This document shows positions 23,442-35,593 of a DNA stretch of 64,000 bases, in pieces; position 1 is the first letter of the stretch, and every line of letters starts with the position of its first letter. The DNA is from Symsagittifera roscoffensis (lineage: Eukaryota > Xenacoelomorpha > Acoela > Convolutidae), in the NCBI RefSeq assembly GCF_963678635.1, contig NC_087063.1, positions 66,516,471-66,580,470 of the forward strand, read 5' to 3'. The notes beneath the pieces are model-generated. The model did no database searches, had not been told where the DNA came from, and worked only from the letters and a program-made list of their open reading frames with translations. A program made the translations under genes and the position numbers.

Positions 23442-24573
23442 ATGAATCTTCCCACTAGAAAAAGATCAGTCGGACACATTTCCAAAATTGCTAACCAACC
23501 ATCACAAAATCAGTCTTCACCGGCATCTTCGCAAGAAAACCCAGCCATACCCACAACTACCCAAAACCCCCAAACATCTACCGAATTTCTTTTCAAGATA
23601 ACCCATACACTTTTGAAGAACGACGCGCTCGCTAATTTGAACCACTAGAACCAGTTCAACGACAAGCATCCCTAAGTGAACCAACATATAATTTATACCC
23701 CACATTACCACAAGATATATTAGTCAAAATCAAAATACAGTTGAAATAAATAGACAAATTATACATCCACGAAGAAATAGAAGTTTTCAAACCCCCAGAG
23801 TTCATTTTGATATACCCCAATCACCAACACCAACTACTTAAGAAATTTCAAGTAGTACATTGCCAGAAACCCCCACAGTCCTTTCACTGCATAGCACCTC
23901 AAGTATACCCTCAGATTAATTAGGTTCAACACCGACGTCTGAACAAATACGTGAAAATCCTTTTAACCCCCCCCCCCCAATCCCACCAAACGCCTACCAT
24001 ACTGGGCAACACACTCATATACACCAGGCGAACCAAACATAGTAAATGTACCAATATATATTTCTACAGATACAACACCATCATCATTACCAGAAACATT
24101 ATCACTCCCGTCAATACCATCATTAAGTCAGATCTCACCGACATTTTCTCTTTAAAATTACCAAACAATCTCGACGCTAGATATCGAGAACAATCATTAT
24201 CGAACACCCCTTTACGATTAGATTGGAATACTTTCGTAGCACCTCCCCCATTATTTGGACAACATCACGAAAGTAACCGACTCCACAATTGGGCACTCAA
24301 TAGATTACATTATAGACAAGATATCCAGAAAGATATTTGAGAAGACAATATTCAAATACTCCAACAAAACAGTCTCCAATTAAAATTTGAAATCACAATC
24401 AGACTTAATAGTATTGTTCAACATCCCTACCCATTAAATCCACCCAATATAACAGCTCAACCGCTACCACCACCATTTATAACAACCGAAGTAATATATA
24501 AATACGATGGATATACAAAAAACACAATTGGTTACATAACATTTTATAACCCATACTTGGGATTATCATACAC
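23442..24573 (+). pseudogene. Unknown ORF upstream of env, first copy (broken)
   Basis: The ATG at 23442 opens 68 codons rich in Pro, Ser, Thr and Gln (to 23648). Coding-like sequence continues through several frame changes. The longest later open piece is 23951-24340, and a Pro-rich and then Tyr/Thr-rich stretch runs to about 24560. A C-run at 23969-23978 varies between the two copies. The segment ends just before the likely env start at 24574. No known domain is visible. It could be a separate accessory protein or a cytoplasmic regulator of the env module. Confidence 0.45.
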
Positions 24574-26464
24574 ATGTATATTCTAAAAATATTAACATTT
24601 CAACGCGTCCTTTTTATAATATTTTCCGACCAAAACACAAATCCTTCTCCTCGCACAGGACCCCAGGGTTTATTAGTAACACACTATGATTGTGAAGAAA
24701 ATGAACAAAAAACACTACACAAATATGCAATAAATCAAGTATCACAATGCGAAACAGAACCACAAGCTATAGAAACTACAAATGTAATAGCAACATTGTA
24801 TTTAAAAGCCCAAGCAACAACAGTCACAGGATATAAAATTACAGCAACATTTTCCGAGAAGAAAGTACATTGTTCACAAGTTTCCAACGGAAATAAGAAC
24901 CGACTTGATTACGAATCATTTTACCAAAGTAATATAGAACGACTGTTATCTAAATCCCGATGATTGTAAAAACGAATTACTCGGACTAAAAATCTCAAAA
25001 AATAAAAACACAGACAGAAAATTAGTAAACTTTCAAGTCTTTGTCGATTCTGTACATCAAGCAGAACTTGAACGATACCAAGGACATATTGCATTAGTCG
25101 AAAAATACCCATATAACGGCGCACACGGACGATTAACTTATGATATACACGATAAACACTGGATACCACACATTGGAATAAATAATCCTTCAAACTGCAA
25201 AGCAGACACAAAAAATAAAGGATATCAAGAAATAATGTTTTTTGATTGGAAAATACAACTTGAAAAATTACAACTCACAAGAGATTTAACTGATAACATC
25301 ATGATTTATCAAGGAAATAGATTACCTTGCAAAAATGATCATGGTTATTGTGACCCTACAACAAGGACCCAAGCGACAATTGTTTGGTTTCCCGAAGATA
25401 CATGCACAACATTTCAACTAGCAAAAACACACGCTCGAATGATAAAATTTCATGAAAAATATTTTATTGAATCAATTCCATACGAACAAGCGTAAACAAA
25501 GCACTGATTTTAAAAACATTCTTGATATAGAAAATAAATTAACACGTTTTCAAGTCTATCAAGAAACAGAATTTGCATGTAAATATAGCAATCCACTTTA
25601 TAAAATACAATACTCTGAAATACTTGTCGAATACGAAAAAGGTTTCGACATGACCACTGGAAAAGTAAAATTTGACCCTTATGCCACAAGTCTTCTTATT
25701 AATGAAGGAACATCATACGTCCCAGTTAACTTTTATAAAGGCAAAGGTCAACCCGGTGGAAAACTAAAAACATATGACAGTAAAAGCACACGATTACAAG
25801 AAATGTCACTAATGAATAGCACCTACTTTGGTAATTTTCATTATGATATCCACTTAGACATGAAATTAGACTACCCAATTAGTAGAATTTTCCAAGAAAT
25901 GACACTTTCTGAATTAGAAACACTTCATCAACTATGCGAATTAGAAAGAACACAATCTTACAATCACTCGCATTAGCAGTACTAAAAATACCTTATGCAG
26001 GATACTTATTATCAGGAAACAGATCGAATTTTCTTGATTACGACGGAAACGTTTTATGGTTTTATACTTGTACCAAAAAAGTATCACCATTATATGTTTT
26101 TGAAGATAAACGTTGTTATAAAAGAATCCCCATATTCTATAAAAATAAAGTACATTTTGTTGACACACTTTCAAGACGAACATATTTTTGGGATACCGCA
26201 GTCCCGTTTGGATCAAAAAATAGCGACAATGTAGTACAATTAAACCCTGATGAAGATAAATATTACTTACTTACACCGTATCCTACATTAAGGCAACCAC
26301 TTAAAGAAATTTCACGCGAAAGCATCAGAGCTATCGCTCGTAACCCAAATATTGATTTACAATCAATTGGAATATATTCTAAATCTGATCTACAACATCA
26401 CGTTAGAACACAACAGTTTCAAGAATTACTAACACAAATGGACACAATAGAACAAAATTTTTGA
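24574..26464 (+). pseudogene. env: Envelope-like glycoprotein, first copy (truncated and frameshifted)
   Basis: The ATG at 24574 opens a hydrophobic, signal-like start followed by a Cys-containing ectodomain. It is split into frames 24574-24963, about 24950-25495, 25452-25976 and 25934-26464. Conserved-looking Cys pairs include one in GYCDPTTR near 25350 and one in EDTCTTF near 25398. A one-base deletion near 25951, absent from the second copy, breaks it again. At 26453 it is cut by the duplication junction, so the membrane anchor is missing and a short RNase H-derived tail ends the frame. Env position after integrase suggests a virus-like cell-entry glycoprotein. The family cannot be fixed without structural comparison. 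Confidence 0.6.
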
Positions 26465-27260
26465 CAGAACAAATTTCAAAAACAATTCCAGATTTAAACC
26501 AACCATTTTATGCAATGAGCGATGTTTCAAATTTTGGCATCGGCGCAGCATTACTACAATCACATAGTGGAACAAATAAAATGAATCTCATATCAGCAAA
26601 TTCAAGATTATTCACACAAGCCGAGCTACGACTCTCAACTCTAATGAGAGAAGGTACAGCTATAATTTATACACTTACAGAATACGAATTTCTGATATTT
26701 GGATCAAAACACCCAACAGTTCTATTCACAGATCATAAACCAATTATATTTATCTTCACACAAAAATCAAATCCTAATCATAGAGTTTATAGATTTCAAC
26801 TAATTTTAATGAAATTCCCAAGCTTACATTTAGTTTGGACAGCAGGAAAAAAACCTTGCATTACCAGATACATTAAGTAGAAATACGCCACCTGAACCAC
26901 TTACACGAAAAACTACAGTTGAAATACCAAAAAATATTAAATTCTATCTCGCAAAAGATGAAACATCACCCCGATTAGGATGCAAATATGCAGTAAAAAC
27001 TGACGTTGATGAATCCCAAATAAATAATCTTCAACATTTTCCACTGAATTTAGATTGACAAAATAATCACTATGAAGTTGATTCATTAGGCACATCTACT
27101 TTTAAACTAATTCCATACGCACAATGGATAAAAAATAATACTCAACAAAAGAAAATAAAACAACAATCGAATAATAAAGACTTTTTTCCATTAATTGAAA
27201 AAGAAACTTTGACCGATAAAATAAAATTATCACGACCACAAACAAATGATTCAAAATAAA
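26454..27260 (+). pseudogene. pol: RNase H fragment, second copy
   Basis: Starts abruptly in the RNase H domain without thumb or palm. The frame is open 26461-26880 and includes the first Asp region (DVSNFGIGAAL; the preceding Cys is Ser here) and FTDHKP. It then shares the frameshift and the stop codons of copy 1 (for example the TGA near 27055 and the TAA near 27257). The N-terminal part of RNase H and all of RT are absent, so it is only a duplication product. Confidence 0.85.
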
Positions 27261-27359
27261 CAATAAATCAAGTTTTTGACCTCCATGATCCACTTGACAC
27301 AATTCCCCTATCGAAACTAGAAATTGACAGTATTTTTCTCCCCCCAACAGAAAAAAATA

Positions 27360-28955
27360 CACTTGAATTTTTAAAACAATATCAAAATCTCGACCCAGAA
27401 ATTAGACAACTAAAATCATGGCACAAATATAAAACTAAGCCAGTAAATCTGATACCAAAATCTTAGGAAACAAAACACCCCTCCGATATTTCCGAAAATT
27501 TAATAACACAACAATCAATGAAAAAACAGATCTTTTAGAATATCAATTAAAAGATTCTAAAGTTCCCTGTCTTCCTTTAAGTATGATACTAATAGCATTT
27601 AATATCTCCCATACACAAAATACAAAAGGACACTCCGGATCAGAAAAAAACATATTCAAATTTTACACAAAATTTTTACTTTCCAAACGCCCCAATTTGG
27701 ATAAAAGTATTATGCAACGATTGTATAATATGTCAATTGAACAAACCTTATCCGAATCAAAAACAAATGGCACAAAAACAAGATTTTAAAGAACAAAGTT
27801 TTTTCTTCAACCATCGCATTTCATTCGACACCAAAAGAACCAATTTCAACATCCTCTGAACGAATTTCCTATATTATGGTCATTGTTGATGCATTCACAC
27901 ATTATGTAGCACTCAACCCAGTAGCACATTGTAATGCTTACTATGCTTACACAATACTTCACGAACATTGGATAGCTAAATTCGGATTACCCGAAATCTT
28001 AGTTACAGACAACGGTACAGAATTCATAAATAATGAAATCATCACACTATGCCACTTATATAATATCAAACATAAACCACGTACATCTCATGCACCTTGG
28101 ACAAACAGTTTAGTTGAAGGTATGAACCGTTCATTACAAGAATATCTCAGATGTATCATAAATGGAGACGATACACGATACACAGTATGGTCAGCAGATG
28201 AAAAATTATTTCCCTTATCAAATAATTTACAAATCACGACCACTTTAGGAATGTCATCATATGAAATGATTTTTAATCAAAAGCCACAAAATCAATTATG
28301 TTTACAGCAAATGCCCATAAAAATGCACAAGGTTATTGCCAAACAAATAAAGATTCAATTTATAGAACCTACTTTTACACACACATGATGAAGATCAATA
28401 TCATCATCCACAAATTCTTAAATTAGCGTCCGGTGCACATACCAAATGGATTTTAAATAGAGATAAAAAACACAATGAAATTTACCAAAAAGTACCAAAA
28501 AATTCTTACAAAAGCAAAACATTAACAGCCAAATTAATTCACGCTTCATGCCAGCCACAGATTTAAAAAATGGAACATCTGTCTTAATACCTAATTTCAA
28601 TACACAAAAAGGAATCTCTAAAAAATTACAACCACTTCGAAAAGGACCATACCAAATAATTGCCAAACCCACTGACCTATCGTATAAACTCACAGATTCA
28701 ACCAAAAAAGAAATTGTTCAACATCTTAACAATCTATTACCCTATTACCCGAAAGAATACACATTACGCGAATTAACTCAATTATATTCTTTTAAAGGTT
28801 TAAAAGTTATTCAAAACCATACACATACAGAACAAGAAACAAATATACAGGACAACGTTCACCATAAACAAAATCAAAACAAAACACAACTCAAAATAAT
28901 ACAAAAACGCCAGACCCAAAAATACCTCAAAAGGAAAGAAACAGGAAAACGATAG
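27360..28955 (+). pseudogene. pol: Integrase, second copy
   Basis: Matches 20760-22353 at +6,602 bp. 27583-27789 is the zinc-binding part, now broken further by an extra A (gaaaaaaacat at about 27643-27650). 27876-28388 keeps VTDNGTEF and LVEGMNR with the DX35E spacing. 28548-28955 is the GPY/F end (RKGPYQII). It shares the frameshift before 27876 with copy 1. The change in the zinc-binding part is private to this copy and so arose after duplication. Confidence 0.87.
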
Positions 28956-29870
28956 AAAAAATTTTACCACAAGTAGAAAATTCAGAACACAGAGAATCAT
29001 CACGACTTAGAAATCAACCACGTAAAAATTACAAAACATTCATCTCACAATCTAAAATAATTTAAAAAGTTGAATTTCAAAAACAACTTTGATTTTTAAA
29101 CTAATAATTTGTACACCCCTAAATCATTTTGAACTTTCATATTTTCAAGATAACATGCTGAAACATACGCAACAATTCTAGCTCAAATTCAGCCAATAGG
29201 ATTCACTCAAATTCGTCACCTTCTATATCTCTAACAGAAACCTACTAGCCGATAAATATTAAACTCCAGGCATATCTATAACTATAACTTTACAACCTCC
29301 AGGTCAAAAATAAGCAACTCGCTAAATCTTGACAACTAAAATAATTACCACCATAATATTACAACCCTCCCCTACCTTATAACGCAAAGATCAACAATAT
29401 TTTCACAACTCAGACCTCAAAAACCCTCCAACCAAGAATGGCAAGTTAGCCTAACGTAAAAGAGGACCATAATCATTTGGCCTAAAGTGCAAATATTTCA
29501 AAAATAGCCCAGATTACACAACAAATAAAAACAAAGCAAAGAAGACCTCCCGGACACCATAAAATTAGCCTCCAACAGTTTTTCACAAAACTCAACCCAC
29601 TTGTCAAAAAAGCAATAAATAATCCGACCACACTTGAATTTCGCCCTACAAAAAAAAATATTCGATGAACGAATCATTTCTTAAATTCTTTTCTCTCTAA
29701 CAGTCGATACCTTAAAAATTATAATCTTAAATCTTTCCATAAAATTTTTCATTCTGTTTCAACTTTTTGCAATATTTTTTTAAATTTTCTACTACCTATT
29801 TGAAATATATCTCCAACTTTCCCAAATCATTGACCACATTCACAGGTACGATAACTCAAAGTCTATTTAA
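28956..29870 (+). other. Spacer between integrase and the membrane ORF, second copy
   Basis: Near-identical to 22354-23268. No gene seen. Confidence 0.5.
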
Positions 29871-30041
29871 ATGATACGAACAATTTTTAGTAGAACAGTT
29901 ATTTTGTGGCTATTCGTAATTTTCATCACATTTTTATCATTCCTAATAATGACAATGTGCAAATGTAAAAAAAAAGGAAATAGTCACATTCGCCGTAGCA
30001 ACAATCCTTTTATATCTTTTCATCGAATAATGTTACAATAA
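29871..30041 (+). CDS. 56-residue single-pass membrane protein, second copy
   Basis: Same length and frame as the copy at 23269, with the start MIRTIFSRT, one hydrophobic span and CKCKKK. I count three amino-acid differences, all in the polar tail (Leu to Gly, Leu to Arg, His to Pro). The membrane span is unchanged. Retention of the frame in both copies is suggestive, but over 171 bp chance retention is possible. The ORF that follows in copy 1 has lost its ATG here (aacata instead of aacatg). Confidence 0.55.
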   Translation: MIRTIFSRTVILWLFVIFITFLSFLIMTMCKCKKKGNSHIRRSNNPFISFHRIMLQ

Positions 30042-31177
30042 ACATAAATCTTCCCAATAGAAAAAGATCAGTCGGACACATTTCCAAACTTGCTAACCAA
30101 CCATCACAAAATCAGTCTTCACCGGCATCTTCGCAAGAAAACCCAGCCATACCCACAACTACCCAAAACCCCCAAACATCTACCGAATTTCTTTTCAAGA
30201 TAACCCATACACTTTTGAAGAACGACGCGCTCGCTAATCTGAACCACTAGAACCAGTTCAGCGACAAGCATCCCTAAGTGAACCAACATATAATTTATAC
30301 CCCACATTACCACAAGATATATTAGTCAAAATCAAAATACAGTTGAAATAAATAGACAAATTATACATCCACGAAGAAATAGAAATTTTCAAACCCCCAG
30401 AGTTCATTTTGATATACCCCAATCACCAACACCAACTACTTAAGAAATTTCAAGTAGTACATTGCCAGAAACCCCCACAGTCCTTTCACAACATAGCACC
30501 TCAAGTATACCCTCAGATTAATTAGGTTCAACACCGACGTCTGAACAAATACGTGAAAATCCTTTTAACCCCCCCTCCCCCAATCCCACCAAACGCCTAC
30601 CATACTGGGCAACACACTCATATACACCAGGCGAACCAAACATAGTAAATGTACCAATATATATTTCTACAGATACAACACCATCATCATTACCAGAAAC
30701 ATTATCACTCCCGTCAATACCATCATTAAGTCAGATCTCACCGACACTTTTCTCTTTAAAATTACCAAACAATCTCGACGCTAGATATCGAGAACAATCA
30801 TTATCGAACACCCCTTTACGATTAGATTGGAATACTTTCGTAGCACCTCCCCCATTATTTGGACAACATCACGAAAGTAACCGACTCCACAATTGGGCAC
30901 TCAATAGATTACATTATAGACAAGATATCCAGAAAGATATTTGAGAAGACAATATTCAAATACTCCAACAAAACAGTCTCCAATTAAAATTTGAAATCAC
31001 AATCAGACTTAATAGTATTGTTCAACATCCCTACCCATTAAATCCACCCAATATAACAGCTCAACCGCTACCACCACCATTTATAACAACCGAAGTAATA
31101 TATAAATACGATGGATATACAAAAAACACAATTGGTTACATTACATTTTATAACCCATACTTGGGATTATCATACAC
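30042..31177 (+). pseudogene. Unknown ORF upstream of env, second copy (start codon lost)
   Basis: Matches 23442-24573. The initiating ATG is ATA, the C-run is interrupted by a T (ccccccctccccc near 30575), and an extra base occurs near 30747 (gacacttttctc versus gacattttctc). These private changes show decay after duplication. No domain recognised. Confidence 0.45.
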
Positions 31178-33520
31178 ATGTATATTCTAAAAATATTAAC
31201 ATTTCAACGCCTCCTTTTTATAATATTTTCCGACCAAAACACAAATCCTTCTCCTCGCACAGGACCCCAGGGTTTATTAGTAACACACTATGATTGTGAA
31301 GAAAATGAACAAAAAACACTAAACAAATATGCAATAAATCAAGTATCACAATGCGAAACAGAACCACAAGCTATAGAAACTACAAATGTAATAGCAACAT
31401 TGTATTTAAAAGCCCAAGCAACAACAGTCACAGGATATAAAATTACAGCAACATTTTCCGAGAAGAATGTACATTGTTCACAAGTTTCCAACGGAAATAA
31501 GAACCGACTTGATCACGAATCATTTTACCAAAGTAATATAGAACGACTGTTATCTTAATCCCGATGATTGTAAAAACGAATTACTCGGACTAAAAATCTC
31601 AAAAAATAAAAACACAGACAGAAAATTAGTAAACTTTCAAGTCTTTGTCGATTCTGTACATCAAGCAGAACTTGAACGATACCAAGGACATATTGCATTA
31701 GTCGAAAAATACCCATATAACGGCGCACACGGACGATTAACTTATGATATACACGATAAACACTGGATACCACACATTGGAATAAATAATCCTTCAAACT
31801 GCAAAGCAGACACAAAAAATAAAGGATATCAAGAAATAATGTTTTTTGATTGGAAAATACAACTTGAAAAATTACAACTCACAAGAGATTTAACTGATAA
31901 CATCATGATTTATCAAGGAAATAGATTACCTTGCAAAAATGATCAAGGTTATTGTGACCCTACAACAAGGACCCAAGCGACAATTGTTTGGTTTCCCGAA
32001 GATACATGCACAACATTTCAAGTAGCAAAAACACACGCTCGAATGATAAAATTTCATGAAAAATATTTTATTGAATCAATTCCATACGAGCAAGCGTAAA
32101 GAAAGCCCTGATTTTAAAAACATTCTTGATATAGAAAATAAATTAACACGTTTTCAAGTCTATCAAGAAACAGAATTTGCATGTAAATATAGCAATCCAC
32201 TTTATAAAATACAATACTCTGAAATACTAGTCGAATACGAAAAAGGTTTCGACATGACCACTGGAAAGGTAAAATTTGACCCTTATGCCACAAGTCATCT
32301 TATTAATGAAGGAACACCATACGTCCCAGTTAACTTTTATAAAGGCAAAGGTCAACCCGGTGGAAAACTAAAAACATATGACAGTAAAAGCACACGATTA
32401 CAAGAACTGTCACTAATGAATAGCACCTGCTTTGGTAATTTTCATTATGATATCCACTTAGACATGAAATTAGACTACCCAATTAGTAGAATTTTCCAAG
32501 AAATGACACTTTCTGAATTAGAAACACTTCATCAACTATGCGAATTAGAAAGAACACAAATCTTACAATCACTCGCATTAGCAGTACTAAAAATACCTTA
32601 CGCAGGATACTTATTATCAGGAAACAGATCGAATTTTCTTTATTACGACGGAAACATTTTATGGTTTTATACTTGCACCAAAAAAGTATCACCATTATAT
32701 GTTTTTGAAGATAAACGTTGTTATAAAAGAATCCCCATATTCTATAAAAATAAAGTACATTTTGTTGACACACTTTCAAGACGAACATATTTTTGGGATA
32801 CCGCAGTCCCGTTTGGATCAAAAAATAGCGACAATGTAGTACAATTAAACCCTGATGAAGATAAATATTACTTACTTACACCGTATCCTACATAAAGGCA
32901 ACCACTTAAAGAAATTTCACGCGAAAGCATCAGAGCTATCGCTCGTAACCCAAATATTGATTTACAATCAATTGGAATATATTCTAAATCTGATCTACAA
33001 CATCACGTTAGAACACAACAGTTTCAAGAATTACTAACACAAATGGACACAATAGAACGACCATCAGTCGACCAGAATTTAAGAAAACTTGCCGAAACCG
33101 CAGGATTTGCAGACATTTATACACAAGACTATAGCGGATATTTTAAAGATATCAAAGATTACATATATTTAAACGGTGAAAAATATAGACCACAAGCTAG
33201 TTCACCTATAAATGTTTTCAGTTTTGTCACCTTAAAAAACGAAATTCTCGCTTTTCTAGGATGGCCCTATTACATCTTAGAAAAATTAAAAATCTGATAC
33301 GCTATGTTTAATTTTATAGGTTTCTTTTCTCACTTTTAAAAGGAATCTATAACACATGCGCTATACACACACAAGTAAACCGACAAGCAAGTGTAGCACG
33401 TATACTATTTGCAGGATTTTTTGGAACTTTTTCATCATCAATCAATAAAAATTTTTTAGATGCACAAATAAAAGAATATAATACAAAAATATCCACAAGA
33501 CAAAACACATTCGACGAATA
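31178..33520 (+). pseudogene. env: Envelope-like glycoprotein, second copy (near full length, broken)
   Basis: Same ATG and hydrophobic start as copy 1. Open pieces are 31178-31558, about 31555-32099, 32056-32895 (279 codons, longer than in copy 1 because the 25951 deletion is absent) and 33043-33297. Beyond 33058 it runs into unique sequence that copy 1 lacks. Hydrophobic segments lie around 33210-33340, candidates for the fusion-protein membrane anchor, followed by a polar tail to about 33520. Private lesions include a TAA near 31556 and a TTA-to-TAA change near 32893. Overall length, about 750 residues if unbroken, fits a viral class of entry glycoprotein. I infer a membrane fusogen but cannot assign the fold. 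Confidence 0.62.
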
Positions 33521-33677
33521 ACATAATAATGTAGATATAACACCTACTGCACCACAGATACCACACCTACCACAAAACCATCCATTATCCGTAGTTCCCC
33601 GAAATTTTCGAAACCTAGCAATCACAAATAATCCAAATTTTAGACCAAATACAACACAAAGTCCCATCCAACACACA

Positions 33678-35593
33678 ATGACACATCATTCACAAAATGA
33701 TAATACATATGAACAAATTATCGATCAACCTCAGACCACCACTTTTCAGTCTCAAAATAATCATTTTTTAGCCCACGATGAGCCGACAACTTGGATCCCT
33801 CCATCGCTCAAATTCCCACCCAGCCAACCTCCAAACTCAAGTCCCAATTATCCCATTTTTTGCTTTCCCGCCACCCGATTCTCCAATTATTAATATACCA
33901 TCAAGCACGAATTCTGATACTAACTCAGATATTTCAGTTTTTCATACTATCTCACAATTTAATAACTCAAATGTAGAAACCCCCGACGAATTTGCAGACG
34001 CCGAACCATCTCCCTCTACCCATACCCAAAACCACCTCCTCAGTTTTTTCGAAACCCCTTTTTTGACCCATTCAATCCAGTCATCCACTACCATCCCTTT
34101 CCACTCCTTCCTACGCTTCCCAAGTAACCCCAACCTATTCTCCATTTCATTCCGACAGATCACATAATAATTCCCCAGATACCATCCAAATTTCCAAAGA
34201 ACTCGACAATTTTATTACATTACAACAATAATTAATACACCCCAACAATCTTACAATACATCAACTATCATTCACAATAACATCCTCAAATCCACCAACT
34301 CCTACACCCACCCTCTTCAGCTTACACTCCATCATTAGCTCAGTCATCCACATCCACCGAAACACCTACCAGTACTAACCGAGCTTACCGCACTTTTAAA
34401 CGAAAGTTCCCAAATCACCCATTCCCAACCAAACCCGGAACAGCCCGAGAATATATCAACAATCCGGAACACACAAACAAGATTAATTTTCTTGAAATTA
34501 CCCTACCCTCATTTCCACAATATAAATTAATTACACCTACCATTGCTAACGAAACACGAAGTTTTGTTGATGAGCATGTTTTAATGCCAACACTTCATTC
34601 GACAGCTTACTATAATTATACTAATCCCCTTTGCCTACCATTAGCTAACACTACTGAAAATATCGAGAAAAACAAAAATAAATTATTTAGACTCACCACA
34701 TCCTTAACACCTCGTCCATTTACTTACGTTGGATATAAAAAGTTATTAAAAACATTCACCGTACCCCGAGCTAACAATTTTTCAATAGAATACTACAATC
34801 ATAGTATCATCCGTCCTAACCAAGATCAATTTTTAGATGAAGATCGCTTCGCAAACCCGCAACTAGCCGAAAACTTTTTTATTAAAACATCATACGTATT
34901 TACACTTCATATTTGTGATAGAAAGCATGATCATTTTATTTCAGTAGCACAAGTTGATATTCAAGCATATGAAAGCTTCTTTGATAAATTTCAATTATTT
35001 TTACTAACCTTTCACTTGTTTCACCACAGGAATGCAATTTGCACTGTTCCCACGATATAACGCTACGCACTAAACAAACGCACAATTATACATATTATCG
35101 TTTTATACAAAATCATTTTGATTTACACACTCCACGGAGACAACCCCACCATCGTTTTCAGTTTCTTAACACAAAATACACGTCACCATTTTTTCTTAAT
35201 TTTACATATTGCATTAAAAATACTAACCTCCACGGCATCCTACGCAACTATGACCCAGTTACCCAAATATATATACTCTGTTCCGTCAAAAAGACCTTCA
35301 ATGATGAAGAATAAAGACCCTTCATTATCCCGCATGAATTTGTACAACCTATTGAAATACCCATATTAGAATTTATTCACAATACTAAATATAATCATAA
35401 AGTCTATAACCTCATCCAAAACACACCTTATGAGTTCGCAGTAGGCACAGAAGAACTAAACACAATCAAGGCACTTCAATTGCTTTGGCCACTTCTACAA
35501 ACTAAAAATGTCATACGCACACTAGCCAAGTTACTAACAACATCAGACATGATTGGCGAAATCTTCCCCCACGGCTTTTTCCCAGAAGACTAA
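33678..35593 (+). pseudogene. Unknown ORF(s) downstream of env (broken)
   Basis: Begins with a Gln/Thr/Pro-rich part (open 33678-33893, then another frame 33778-34167). The conserved-looking core is 34584-35060 (158 codons; PRPFTYVGYKKLL, FALHICDRK-like region). It continues after a frame change near 35030 at 35039-35314 and, past one in-frame TAA at 35312, as far as 35593. It ends at a stop followed by non-coding sequence. No known domain, signal peptide or zinc motif is recognisable. Composition (Tyr, Phe, Thr, charged) looks globular. A gene between env and the 3' LTR is unusual for gypsy elements. It may encode an accessory protein. Confidence 0.5.

Larger units (their letters stand above)
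19853..33058 (+). repeat. 6.6-kb direct tandem duplication (RNase H to env)
   Basis: Unit 1 is 19853-26453 and unit 2 is 26454-33058, with offsets of 6,601-6,604 bp along their length. At 26453/26454 env sequence (gacacaatagaac) joins RNase H sequence (aaaatttttgacag) with no shared bases that I can see. The copies differ only by scattered substitutions and a few indels. Unit 2 continues into native downstream env at 33059, and unit 1 follows native upstream pol at 19852. Confidence 0.96.
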
